DNA of 64,000 nt. It comes from Terrisporobacter othiniensis. Its GTDB lineage: Bacteria > Bacillota > Clostridia > Peptostreptococcales > Peptostreptococcaceae. The stretch spans positions 1 through 64,000 of the forward strand of contig NZ_JWHR01000038.1 of NCBI RefSeq assembly GCF_000808015.1. The letters are read 5' to 3'. The notes beneath the pieces were generated by a model that saw only the letters and a program-made list of their open reading frames with translations, was not told the DNA's origin and did no database searches. Below, piece by piece: positions 17,514 to 26,337 of this stretch; position 1 is the stretch's first letter, and each line of letters starts with the position of its first letter. The position numbers and the translations under genes were made by a program.

Positions 17514-20500
17514 ATGATTACATTAGAAAATGGATTGCTTCTATTACTACAGGCTTTTTCCGGTGGTGTAGCAGGGTATATTACAAATAAATATGCTGTT
17601 AATATGATTTTTAAAGAATATACACCATTGAAGATTGGTGGTGCAGTAAAGAAAAATAAAGAGAAGTTTATAGAAGAAATAAGTGATTTAGTAGAAAGAG
17701 ATATAATAAACTCAGAAACTTTAAGAAATAAAGTGTTAGGAGAAGATTTTAAAATTGCCATGCAAGACGTTGGCAAAGAATTTTTCAAGGAATCTTTATA
17801 TGAAGCTTTTGAAAATAAAAAAATAGAAGAAATACCAGGATGGAATGAAACCTTAATAAGTGGAGAAAGATTGTTAACAGATACTTTAAAAGAATCGCTT
17901 CCTAAATTAATAAGTAATATTGGAGAATATGTAAAATTAGAAAACTTATTAAGTGAAAAGCAAATATCCTTTATAGTTGACTATGCATATAAAGAAATTG
18001 TTGATACAGTGGGTTCTAATGATGAATTAAAACATTTATTAAGTGATTTATATGAAGAACAAGGAGAAGTATATTTAAGACAATTAATAAGTAAAGAAAG
18101 CGGAGAAAAAGTAACACGAATTATTAGCTGTGAAATAATGAACTCTATTGATGAGTTATTAGAAAGTAAAAAGGAAACAAAATCGCTGGTAGATAAAACG
18201 TTAGCATTAATAGATATAAAAACATTGTTAAAAGATCTTCAAAAATCTATAGGCTCTAAAAGTATAGATGATATTTTAAGTGAAGAAGAATTTGATAAAT
18301 TAAGCTTAATTATATACACAAAATTAGATGAGTTAATAAAATCTGAAGATGGTAAAGAAAGGTTAGAAGATATAGTTGAAGAAATATTTATTTCTGCAAA
18401 AGATATAGATTTAACAGTATTCGAAATCTTGCCAATTCATTTTGGAAGAATGTCTAGTGAGTATATAATAAATTTAATAAAAAAAGCCATACCTTACTTA
18501 TCATCATGGATAAGTGATAATAAAATTAAAATAGAAAATATGATAGATGATTCAATATTAGAAAGTATAGATAATATTGATGATGACTTAAGAAAATCAA
18601 TGATTTCAAAGGTAAAGGACTCAATGCTTGTTGATTTTGCCTCTAAAAATCAAATAGTAGATAAAATTGTGAACTTCTTAGAAGAATATGAAATAAGTGA
18701 AGAAGATTCTTACAAGCTATATTCTAAAATAATTAAGTTTTTAGAAGAAACTAAGATTAAAGATTTAGTAAATTTATTAGAAAAAAATAATTTAATAAGT
18801 GAAGAAAAAATAATTAGTCTTATTTTAGATAAATGGAATATAGAAGGAAAAGAATTATCTAAACTTCTCCTAGAGAGACAAACTTCAAAAACTTTGAATA
18901 AATTAGTAGATCAAGATTTAAATAAATTATTTAATAAAAATATTAAACCTAAACTTTATGATTTAATAATGAATAACAAATCTAAGATTATATCTTATTT
19001 AGATAAAACTATATTTAATTTAGTCCATGATAAGATAGAATCACTATTGAATAGTAAAATTAAAGGTTTATTTAATCAGGAAAAAGTTGATGATCTTTCA
19101 TCCATATTACCTAATAAAATAGTAAATATATTAAATCAAAATAATTCTAACTATAAGAAACGTATTGATAAAGAAATAAGTAATTATGTTAAAAATGTAA
19201 AAATACAAGATATATTGAAAGACAATGAAGAAAATATAGTAACTTTAATAACTGAGAAAATTGTAGATTTCACCAAAAAAGAAGTTGATAAATATAAATC
19301 TTATGAAGTTAAAGATATACTTGATAAAATAAATAGAAAAGAAGATTTACCTGAAGAAGTAAGTAATAAATTATATGAAAATATAAAAAATAATTTACCG
19401 ACCATAGTAGATGGGAAAGTAAAAAAGCTTATATATGATAATCTTATAAAATTAGATGAAGAAGAAATATGTAATATAGCTCAAAGTTTTATGGGAAAAC
19501 AATTAAAGCCATTATCAATGTTCGGCGCTTTTCTAGGAACTATTGTAGGATTAATATTTGGTTTTACTATGACGAATATTAATGGAGCTTATGGATTTTA
19601 TAACAGTTTTACTAATACACTAATTGCATGCATACTTATGGGTATAGTAGGTATCATGACAAATGTTATTGCTATTTGGATGATTTTCTGTCCTTATGAA
19701 AAAAATAAATTTATTTCTAAGTTACCACTATTTAAAGTATTTTCAATAGGATATATACCTTCTCATAAAAATAGTTTTGCATCTGGAATGGCATATTTTA
19801 TTGATAACGAATTGTTAAGTGGAAATAGAGTAGAAGAATCTTTTGAATCACAAAAAGATAATTTTAAAATAAATATTATATCTACTATAAAAGATAGTAA
19901 TTATGCCGTAGTGCTAGATTTTGTTAGAAATAAAAAAAATAGTTTAGCTAAAAAAACATATGGTACCATACTAAAATTATTGAAAAAAAATAATAATAAA
20001 ATATGCAATGGTGCTGGAAATAAACTTTTAGAAATAGAAGGTGGAAAATTCATATCAGTAGATTTTATAAACAACAAAGCAAATGACTTAATAGAGAATA
20101 TAAATCAACAGAAAAATAAGATAATAGAGTACTTAGAAGATAAGCTAAAAACAAATAAGTCTTTACAAGAAGTATTGCCAGAAGAGTTAATTGAGACTAT
20201 TAACAATAGAATAGAAAAAGATGTTAATAATTATATAAATAAAAATATTGAAAATTCATCTATTGAGGATATTATAAAAAATATGATATTTAGAAATGAA
20301 AAAACTTATAACTATTTAATGGATAAATCTATAAAAGATATAATAAGTGAAAAATCATTTTTAAATATACAAAATAGCATTAAAACAGATAAGTTTATGA
20401 ATATAGTTCTTTTAAGCTTAAAAGAACAATTAAATAATTATTTACAAGATTACTTAGGTAAAGAATTTTCAGAAGAAAAGAGATTTGATGAGTTATTTGA

Positions 20501-21767
20501 GGGCAGAGTAAAAGAAAGTCTGGATAATGATATAGATAAGATTACAGAGATAGCTAGTGAAAAATTAATAGGTTATATGAAAGATAATAATGATTTAATA
20601 GCTTCTATGGTAATAAAAATTGTAAGAAAAAATCTTAACTTCTTTGTAAAAATGGCATATGATTTTGCAGATGGAGATGGGCTTGTAAAGGATGTTGTTA
20701 GAACTGTAATTAATGATAAAATAGAGAATTTAATAGTTGAAGATAAAGATAAATTATCTGCAATTTTATATAACTATTTAGAAAGAGAGATATACCCAAG
20801 TAAGGTTGAAGACTTAGGGGTAAAATATACAGAAATTAATATAAGTTTATTATTAGATAGGTTAATTTTTGAATTGAAACAAAACGAAGATTTTAAAGTA
20901 AATATGAACAATACATCAGATTTAATTATTAATAGTATTTGTGAAATAAAAGTTGAAAATATAACTGAAATAGTTGGAGTAACTAATATACAACAAGTTT
21001 ATGGTAAGTATAAAGAAATAATTAATACAGTTTCAAATGATATTGTTAATAACTTAAATAATAATAAAGAGGCAACTAATGAACTTATAAGTGGATTAAT
21101 AGAAGAAAAAGTAATGAAGTATTTTTATTCTATTAATTTAGTAGAGATATCATGGGAGCTAAATAAAGATGATGTAACATATATGGTAGATAACCTGTTA
21201 GAAATAATTACTAGTAGTGAAGTTTTAAATTATCATGTATTACAAATATGTAGAAGTGCTTATATTTCATCAATAAGAGATACAAAATTAGATTCTATGT
21301 TGAATAAAGATATTTTGAATACAGATATGTATAATATTTTAAATTTAGTTTTTGAAAATAAAGACTTTAATGATAAGAATAGAGTTGTTGTAGAGTATAT
21401 TATAGATACATTCTTAGATGATAAGTTAAGTTTTATTTCAGAAGAGTTTAAACTTTATATGTCGGATAATATTATAATTTCTGGACTTAATACAATAGAA
21501 AAAAATATAATACCTATATTAAGAAGTTTAGACCTTCAAAGCATAACATTAGAAGAAGTAGATAAAATGCATCCTAAAGAAATCCATGAGTTATTTAAAT
21601 CTTTTGCAGGAGATTTCTTTATAAAACTTTATATCTATGGAGCTTTTGGTTTAATATTTGGAGTAAATATGTATTTATCAATAGTATTATTTATAATAGA
21701 CTTAATATATACAAAAAAAATTGATTCAAAAGTTGAGGAATCTCAATATAAATTATTTAGAGAATAG
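17514..21767 (+). CDS. Giant membrane protein with two DUF445-type cores
   Basis: Uncharacterised membrane protein of 1417 aa. The N-terminus has the DUF445 core A-F-S-G-G-V-A-G-Y-I-T-N-K-Y-A-V-N-M-I-F (residues 14-33), followed by about 630 residues of charged, helix-rich sequence. A second hydrophobic pair at about 665-725 contains a related core (G-I-V-G-I-M-T-N-V-I-A-I-W-M-I-F) with the same following K/P-L-F-x pattern, then a second helical arm of about 640 residues, and a C-terminal hydrophobic segment at about 1365-1395. Typical DUF445 proteins (YheB-like) are about 375-450 aa, so this looks like an extended internal duplication. The site AGGTGG places the ATG at 17514. It is cotranscribed with an ArsR regulator. 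Function is unknown; a membrane-tethered structural or scaffolding role is conjecture. Confidence 0.85.
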   Translation: MITLENGLLLLLQAFSGGVAGYITNKYAVNMIFKEYTPLKIGGAVKKNKEKFIEEISDLVERDIINSETLRNKVLGEDFKIAMQDVGKEFFKESLYEAFENKKIEEIPGWNETLISGERLLTDTLKESLPKLISNIGEYVKLENLLSEKQISFIVDYAYKEIVDTVGSNDELKHLLSDLYEEQGEVYLRQLISKESGEKVTRIISCEIMNSIDELLESKKETKSLVDKTLALIDIKTLLKDLQKSIGSKSIDDILSEEEFDKLSLIIYTKLDELIKSEDGKERLEDIVEEIFISAKDIDLTVFEILPIHFGRMSSEYIINLIKKAIPYLSSWISDNKIKIENMIDDSILESIDNIDDDLRKSMISKVKDSMLVDFASKNQIVDKIVNFLEEYEISEEDSYKLYSKIIKFLEETKIKDLVNLLEKNNLISEEKIISLILDKWNIEGKELSKLLLERQTSKTLNKLVDQDLNKLFNKNIKPKLYDLIMNNKSKIISYLDKTIFNLVHDKIESLLNSKIKGLFNQEKVDDLSSILPNKIVNILNQNNSNYKKRIDKEISNYVKNVKIQDILKDNEENIVTLITEKIVDFTKKEVDKYKSYEVKDILDKINRKEDLPEEVSNKLYENIKNNLPTIVDGKVKKLIYDNLIKLDEEEICNIAQSFMGKQLKPLSMFGAFLGTIVGLIFGFTMTNINGAYGFYNSFTNTLIACILMGIVGIMTNVIAIWMIFCPYEKNKFISKLPLFKVFSIGYIPSHKNSFASGMAYFIDNELLSGNRVEESFESQKDNFKINIISTIKDSNYAVVLDFVRNKKNSLAKKTYGTILKLLKKNNNKICNGAGNKLLEIEGGKFISVDFINNKANDLIENINQQKNKIIEYLEDKLKTNKSLQEVLPEELIETINNRIEKDVNNYINKNIENSSIEDIIKNMIFRNEKTYNYLMDKSIKDIISEKSFLNIQNSIKTDKFMNIVLLSLKEQLNNYLQDYLGKEFSEEKRFDELFEGRVKESLDNDIDKITEIASEKLIGYMKDNNDLIASMVIKIVRKNLNFFVKMAYDFADGDGLVKDVVRTVINDKIENLIVEDKDKLSAILYNYLEREIYPSKVEDLGVKYTEINISLLLDRLIFELKQNEDFKVNMNNTSDLIINSICEIKVENITEIVGVTNIQQVYGKYKEIINTVSNDIVNNLNNNKEATNELISGLIEEKVMKYFYSINLVEISWELNKDDVTYMVDNLLEIITSSEVLNYHVLQICRSAYISSIRDTKLDSMLNKDILNTDMYNILNLVFENKDFNDKNRVVVEYIIDTFLDDKLSFISEEFKLYMSDNIIISGLNTIEKNIIPILRSLDLQSITLEEVDKMHPKEIHELFKSFAGDFFIKLYIYGAFGLIFGVNMYLSIVLFIIDLIYTKKIDSKVEESQYKLFRE

Positions 21768-21804
21768 AAAAAAAACTTATAGGTTAATGCCTATAAGTTT
21801 TTTT
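21768..21804 (+). terminator. Terminator after the DUF445 gene
   Basis: AAAACTTATAGG and CCTATAAGTTTT pair around TTAATG, followed by T residues, directly after the stop codon. Confidence 0.9.
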
Positions 21805-21873
21805 GTAAAATAAATGGATAAAATTTATAAAATTCCTAAATATAATAAGGAATTATATTTAGGAGGGACTTTA

Positions 21874-22614
21874 ATGAAGGACTTAAAAAATTTTATAAAA
21901 CCGGTTTTATTCTTAACCCTAGGGTTATTATTATTATCCTTAGTAAGGAATGTTGATTTTATATCTATGATGACAAAGATACAAAATAATATCCAAGAAG
22001 GATTACAAGTTGTAAAAGTTACAGATGAGAAGTCAGAAATTAATGATGAAAACTTAACAATTAAGTTTAAAGTACCTAGTATACACTACGATAATAAAGA
22101 TGTTGAGAAAAGTATTAATTCTTATATCAAAAAGAATATAAAAGAATATATTAATATTCAAAGACAAATAAATAAAATGAATACATATAGTGAAAAAAGA
22201 GCTATAAATATTAGTTATAACGTAGTATTTGAAGATGAAAATATAATAAATATAATTATAGAAAAAAATACAACGTGGGGAGAAAAAGACTATAGATTAG
22301 AAAAGGATAGCTATGTTTTTAATCTAAAGAGTGGGGAAAGAGTTTATTTAGATGAATTTTTAAAAGGAAATGAAGATTATAGTAGAGTTATAACTGAAAC
22401 TATTCAAAAAGGAATAACTGAAAAACATCCACTATATAGCAATTTGAATATTGATAAAAATACAAATTATTATATAGAAGATAGATATATCAATATTTAT
22501 TTTAATCCATATAAACAAAGTCAAGATGATACCCAATATGAATTTAAAATACCCTATGATGTATTTAAGAACAAAATAGAGGCATTTAATAATTTTTTTT
22601 TTAGCTTCTGTTAA
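21874..22614 (+). CDS. DUF3298/DUF4163-type protein, N-terminal half (frame breaks at T10)
   Basis: Single-pass membrane-anchored extracytoplasmic protein of unknown role. One N-terminal hydrophobic segment (about residues 10-25) is followed by a DUF4163-like domain (I-K-F-K-V-P-S-I region) and a DUF3298-like domain (Y-V-F-N-L-K-S-G-E-R-V-Y-L-D-E-F-L). AGGAGGG at 21861-21867 sets the start at ATG 21874, giving 246 aa; an in-frame upstream start at 21814 lacks a site. The frame runs into TAA just after a run of ten T residues (22593-22602). Reading one T fewer there would continue, without a stop, into the downstream half. Related domains occur in RsiV-type anti-sigma factors and in PdaC; neither role is shown here. 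Confidence 0.75.
   Translation: MKDLKNFIKPVLFLTLGLLLLSLVRNVDFISMMTKIQNNIQEGLQVVKVTDEKSEINDENLTIKFKVPSIHYDNKDVEKSINSYIKKNIKEYINIQRQINKMNTYSEKRAINISYNVVFEDENIINIIIEKNTTWGEKDYRLEKDSYVFNLKSGERVYLDEFLKGNEDYSRVITETIQKGITEKHPLYSNLNIDKNTNYYIEDRYINIYFNPYKQSQDDTQYEFKIPYDVFKNKIEAFNNFFFSFC
22593..22602 (+). repeat. T10 homopolymer at the frame break
   Basis: Ten consecutive T residues inside the DUF3298 coding region. With nine T residues the two halves join as one protein of about 454 aa. It may be a slippage site, a real mutation or a base-calling error. Confidence 0.9.
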
Positions 22615-22732
22615 TAAGGAGGTACTAAAAAAGCAAAATAAATATTTAAAAAGTACTCTTGAAATACCTATTATAAATAGTGGAAACTCACAAATAGATG
22701 ATAAAGTTAATCAAAAAATAAAAGAAGATATT

Positions 22733-23239
22733 TTGAAATTTTATGAGGACTCCTTGAAAGAAGCACAAAGTTTTTTAGAGGATTTTGAATTAGATGAAAG
22801 CAATTTTGTTGCCGATGCATCCTTTGAAGTGAAAAAAAATACGCCTAATGCAATTAGTATTCTTGTTAAATATTATAAATATAGTGGTGGCGCACATGGT
22901 TATTATGAATATGTACCATATAATATTGATTTAAGAAGTGGAAATAACTTATCGCTTAAGGAACTTTTTAAAACGGAAGTAGACTATAAGATAATTATAG
23001 ATAAAGAAATAGAAAAACAAATTAAAGAATTAGGCAAGAAGGATAAGGACTTAGATAAGATTTATGATTTTTATGGAATAAAAGAAAATCAAAAATTCTA
23101 TCTAGAAGATGACAATATAGTAATATATTTTGATTTATATGATATAGCACCTTATGCTGCGGGAATTCCGGAATTTCCGATAATTATAGAAAATATAAAA
23201 AAACAAATTAAAGAAGATTATCTAGATATGGTTATATAA
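22733..23239 (+). CDS. DUF3298/DUF4163-type protein, C-terminal half
   Basis: Second DUF4163-DUF3298 unit of the same tandem protein. Coding similarity does not begin at the nominal TTG at 22733: the same frame is open back to 22601 and reads L-A-S-V-N-K-E-V-L-K-K through to I-P-I-I-N-S-G-N-S-Q-I-D-D-K, the expected start of a DUF4163 unit. The Y-S-G-G-A-H-G motif typical of DUF3298 is present (about 60 residues into the nominal ORF), then N-N-L-S-L-K-E-L-F. An AAGGAGG at 22617-22623 has no start codon at proper spacing, so independent translation is doubtful. Best read as the downstream part of the protein starting at 21874. Confidence 0.6.
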   Translation: MKFYEDSLKEAQSFLEDFELDESNFVADASFEVKKNTPNAISILVKYYKYSGGAHGYYEYVPYNIDLRSGNNLSLKELFKTEVDYKIIIDKEIEKQIKELGKKDKDLDKIYDFYGIKENQKFYLEDDNIVIYFDLYDIAPYAAGIPEFPIIIENIKKQIKEDYLDMVI

Positions 23240-23274
23240 AAAATACTATCAGAAGAATTCTGATAGTATTTTTT
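23238..23274. terminator. Bidirectional terminator between the DUF3298 gene and sleC
   Basis: AAATACTATCAGAA and TTCTGATAGTATTT pair around GAA, flanked by A residues on the left and T residues on the right, so it can end transcription from both converging genes. Confidence 0.88.
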
Positions 23275-23279
23275 ATATA

Positions 23280-24560
23280 TTAAATTACAGGATTTAAAGA
23301 AGCTATTTTTGTAGTTGCTACGTAAATTCTAGAAATTGCATACCATGTTTTAAAATCAACTACACCTGTTTGAGGTAAGTTAAAAACTTCTTGGAACTTC
23401 TTCACAGCTTTTTCTGTTGAAGTTCCAAAAATTCCATCCTCAGCAACTTTTTCAATTGCTGGATAAGAGTTAGAGATAGCATTTAATTGATTTTGTATGG
23501 TTTTAACGTAAGAATTGTTAGATCCTAGTTGTAGTGTAAAACCAGGAAAAGAAACGGGTACACCGCTGACAACATTAGCCTGTGCAAAAGTTATATTATC
23601 ACCATAAAAGTATTTTAAAATTTCTTCATAATTCATGCCTTGATCACCTAAGTCTTTGCTTCCCCACTGTGTCATTTGATCAGGACATTGAGATTTTTTA
23701 CCGTCACAATATTGTGCAAGTAGTGGTTGTCTTGCTGTAGGAGGTCTTCTAATGAATGTATTAAATATGTCATCTACAATTACACTTATATTATCAAAAA
23801 CATTTCTGTTATGAATATATTTGTGGTCATATGCTGTAGATGAAGTTATTGTAAATTGATAACCTTTGTTTCTATACCACTCTGTAAAAACTCTGTTTAG
23901 TGTGAAAGATATTATAGCTATAACATTTGCATAAATAGTTTGCTCAGGCCATGTGGAATAAATTTCTGATGATGCTACATTTTTTATATAATCTCTAAAA
24001 GGAATCCAATAATTTTCTGCACTGGTATCTTCAGGTAAGCCATCATGAACTACTATAAACTCTGGAACTACTGGTTCGTCTAAGACAACAAACCCTGTTG
24101 GAGGAGGTAATGGTTTCAAACTACTTTCAGGTATTTTAGGAGGATAATTTCCCCAAAGTGTATGAGCAGAAATATCATATATAGTATTTTGTTGTCTCTT
24201 TTTATTATTTCTTCTAGTTTGCTGAGTTGGTCTACCAACAGGAACATTTTGTAATGCTTCTACAATAGGTAAAATTTGAGTACCTTTTATTAATACAGGT
24301 TCAAATCCTTGGGATATAACCTCTACAATGTATTCGCTGTAAGGTTTAACTGTAGATGCTGGATCTAAAGAGTACTGAACATCAGGTGCAGGCAAGGTTA
24401 AACCTCTTACTTGACCGGATTCATCAGTTTTTAAGTTTTCAAACACAATACCAGTACTATTTTGTTGATCATCCATACCATATATATTTATGGTAGCATC
24501 TTCTATTGGTCTATTTGTTGAAAAATTTATAACACTAACCGTTAAAAAACCGTCTTGCAT
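23280..24560 (-). CDS. sleC: Spore cortex-lytic enzyme SleC
   Basis: Lytic transglycosylase that degrades spore cortex peptidoglycan during clostridial germination. It is stored as a zymogen in the spore and activated by Csp subtilisin-like proteases. Layout matches known clostridial SleC (426 aa): an N-terminal carboxypeptidase-regulatory-like pre/pro region (about 1-110), a SpoIID-like catalytic domain (about 150-330; the Q-W-G-S-K-D-L-G-D-Q-G segment is characteristic), and a C-terminal peptidoglycan-binding domain (L-Q-L-G-S-N-N-S-Y-V-K-T-I-Q, E-D-G-I-F-G-T-S-T). ATG follows a GGGGTG site. A possible sigma-K-type promoter lies upstream. No csp genes are in the window. Confidence 0.93.
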   Translation of the reverse strand: MQDGFLTVSVINFSTNRPIEDATINIYGMDDQQNSTGIVFENLKTDESGQVRGLTLPAPDVQYSLDPASTVKPYSEYIVEVISQGFEPVLIKGTQILPIVEALQNVPVGRPTQQTRRNNKKRQQNTIYDISAHTLWGNYPPKIPESSLKPLPPPTGFVVLDEPVVPEFIVVHDGLPEDTSAENYWIPFRDYIKNVASSEIYSTWPEQTIYANVIAIISFTLNRVFTEWYRNKGYQFTITSSTAYDHKYIHNRNVFDNISVIVDDIFNTFIRRPPTARQPLLAQYCDGKKSQCPDQMTQWGSKDLGDQGMNYEEILKYFYGDNITFAQANVVSGVPVSFPGFTLQLGSNNSYVKTIQNQLNAISNSYPAIEKVAEDGIFGTSTEKAVKKFQEVFNLPQTGVVDFKTWYAISRIYVATTKIASLNPVI

Positions 24561-24604
24561 ATAATCACCCCTTTTAATTTAACTAGGCTGTAAATACTCT
24601 AGTT

Positions 24605-24631
24605 TATTCTATGAAAAATATTTTATTTTGT
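24605..24631 (-). promoter_or_regulatory. Possible sigma-K-type promoter of sleC
   Basis: On the minus strand, AC is followed after exactly 16 bases by CATAGAATA, matching the mother-cell pattern AC-N16-CATANNNTA. The start would be about 37 bases before the ATG. A pattern this short can occur by chance in AT-rich DNA. Confidence 0.45.
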
Positions 24632-24746
24632 TAAGCAATAAAGTGTTAAAATACAAATATTAAAATTATTTACTAATGGAGATAATAAGTAGTAGATATA
24701 AATATCTAAATATTAATATATATGCAAAGAAAGGTTATATTAAAAT

Positions 24747-25475
24747 ATGAAAATTTACATATTAATTCTAGCCATACTGCCAGTAAGTATTTTTGTAGGT
24801 TGGATTTATTTTAAAGACAAATATGAAAAAGAACCACCGATTAAATTAATAGAATATTTTTTGCTTGGAATTTTAGTAAGCATTTTGGCAATAGTTTTGG
24901 AATTGTACTTTAGTAAACTAAATATATTTTCAGGTACAATAGGAGCTCTATACACAGCTTTTTTTGTGGCAGCATTTACAGAAGAAGGACTAAAGTCTAT
25001 AATATTAATACCTATTTTATTAAAGGATAAAGATTTTAATGAAAAATTAGATGGAATAATCTACTCTATATTTTTATCATTAGGATTTGCCACAATAGAA
25101 AATATTATATATTTAATGAGAGAAAGGTTAGATTTATCTTTTGAGTTAGGAATAACTAGAGGGCTGATTTCTATACCATCTCATATAATGTTTGCAATTA
25201 CTATGGGGTATTATATTTCGAAGTATAAATTTGCTAAGGACGATGATAAAAAAAACAAATATCTAATTTATGCAATAATTATGCCAATATTACTTCATGG
25301 AGTTTTTGATTTTATCTTGATGATAGGATATAGATGGGCTATTATAGTTTTTATAGTGTATATAATATTCTTATGGAAAATTAATTTAGACAAATTAGAT
25401 AAATACACACTATATTCAAAGATAAGGTTTTACAAGAGAAAAAATAAAAGTAGAAAGGGAGATAAAATTGACTGA
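24747..25475 (+). CDS. prsW: PrsW-family intramembrane metalloprotease
   Basis: Polytopic membrane protease (242 aa), about eight helices, of the glutamic/CPBP-like PrsW family, which makes the first cut in anti-sigma factors (RsiW in Bacillus, RsiT in C. difficile). The active-site segments are visible: A-F-T-E-E-G-L-K-S (about residues 76-84), G-F-A-T-I-E-N-I-I-Y, and the His-containing H-G-V-F-D-F near the end. The gene is read divergently from sleC. ATG follows AAAGG. Its anti-sigma target is not in the window, unless the DUF3298 (RsiV-like) protein nearby is related, for which there is no direct evidence. Confidence 0.9.
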   Translation: MKIYILILAILPVSIFVGWIYFKDKYEKEPPIKLIEYFLLGILVSILAIVLELYFSKLNIFSGTIGALYTAFFVAAFTEEGLKSIILIPILLKDKDFNEKLDGIIYSIFLSLGFATIENIIYLMRERLDLSFELGITRGLISIPSHIMFAITMGYYISKYKFAKDDDKKNKYLIYAIIMPILLHGVFDFILMIGYRWAIIVFIVYIIFLWKINLDKLDKYTLYSKIRFYKRKNKSRKGDKID

Positions 25476-25535
25476 TATCTCTTGAGCGTAGGAAGGATTC
25501 TATTATAATGAAAGTATAAATAGATCAAGTAAAAA

Positions 25536-25700
25536 CCATCTTCATATTATTACTTAATAGAATGTCAATCTATACAAAGGGTAATAATAAGAGACGGACT
25601 TGAAATGTTAAAAAAGATAGTGTTTTAGTATACTCAACATGTACTTTTGCTAAATAAGAAAATGAAACTAATAGAATTAAAAAATCACTATCCAAAAGGT
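25536..25700 (+). pseudogene. Relic of an RsmF-type (NOL1/NOP2/Sun) RNA m5C methyltransferase
   Basis: The gap before lepB retains a decayed coding segment. One frame reads C-Q-S-I-Q-R-V-I-I-R-D-G-L-E-M-L-K-K. After a one-base shift near 25611 the next frame reads D-S-V-L-V-Y-S-T-C-T-F-A-K, then TAA and E-N-E. This corresponds to the conserved stretch C-x-x-x-Q-x-x-I-L...M-L-K-x-G-G-x-L-V-Y-S-T-C-T-F-x-x-E-E-N-E of RNA cytosine-5 methyltransferases, including the catalytic T-C-T. The rest of the gene is absent. The remainder of 25476-25777 shows nothing else I recognise. Confidence 0.65.
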
Positions 25701-25777
25701 ATTAGAATTAACTATACTTAAATTGTTGTGAGTGTAACATATTATAAACAATTACATATTATTGAGGAGATGATATT

Positions 25778-26311
25778 TTGAGTGAAAAAGTAAAAAAAGA
25801 GATTTTTGAGTGGGTTAAGGTATTTGCATTAGCGATAGTTTTTGCTTTTATAATAACACAATTCATAAAACCAACATTAGTAAGAGGAGATTCTATGTAT
25901 TCTACCTTAGAAGAAGGAGATTACTTAATTATAAATAGGATGTCTTATAAATTTAAAGAGCCTGAACGTGGTGATATTATTGTATTTGAATCTGATTTAC
26001 AACAAGATGATGGAAGTAGCAAAGACTTAGTAAAAAGAGTAATAGGAGTAAGTGGAGATACAGTTAAGATAGAAAATTCTAAAGTATATGTTAATGGAGA
26101 AGAATTAGTTGAACCTTATATACATAATGAAGTCACAGAAGGTGATATAGATACTGTTGTTCCAGAAAATTCCGTATTTGTATTAGGAGATAATAGAGAA
26201 ATAAGTTTAGATAGTAGATATTCTAGTGTAGGATTTATTAATAACTCAGATATATTAGGAAAAGTTTTTGTTAGGTTATATCCTTTTAATAAGATAGGTT
26301 TATTAGGATAA
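25778..26311 (+). CDS. lepB: Signal peptidase I
   Basis: Membrane-anchored serine protease (177 aa) that removes signal peptides from exported proteins. One N-terminal transmembrane helix (about 14-31), the catalytic Ser39 in G-D-S-M-Y-S-T, the general-base Lys86 in L-V-K-R-V-I-G, and the conserved L-G-D-N-R-x-x-S-x-D-S-R box. The start is TTG at 25778, 8 bases after GAGGAG. The nucleoside kinase gene begins 26 bases downstream, suggesting cotranscription. Confidence 0.93.
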   Translation: MSEKVKKEIFEWVKVFALAIVFAFIITQFIKPTLVRGDSMYSTLEEGDYLIINRMSYKFKEPERGDIIVFESDLQQDDGSSKDLVKRVIGVSGDTVKIENSKVYVNGEELVEPYIHNEVTEGDIDTVVPENSVFVLGDNREISLDSRYSSVGFINNSDILGKVFVRLYPFNKIGLLG

Positions 26312-26337
26312 TAATAATCGTAAAGGGGTAGTTCAAA

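Noticed and set aside
22617-22623. AAGGAGG as a ribosome site for an independent second DUF3298 gene
   Set aside because: No ATG, GTG or TTG follows at workable spacing; the match is better explained as coding sequence for N-K-E-V.
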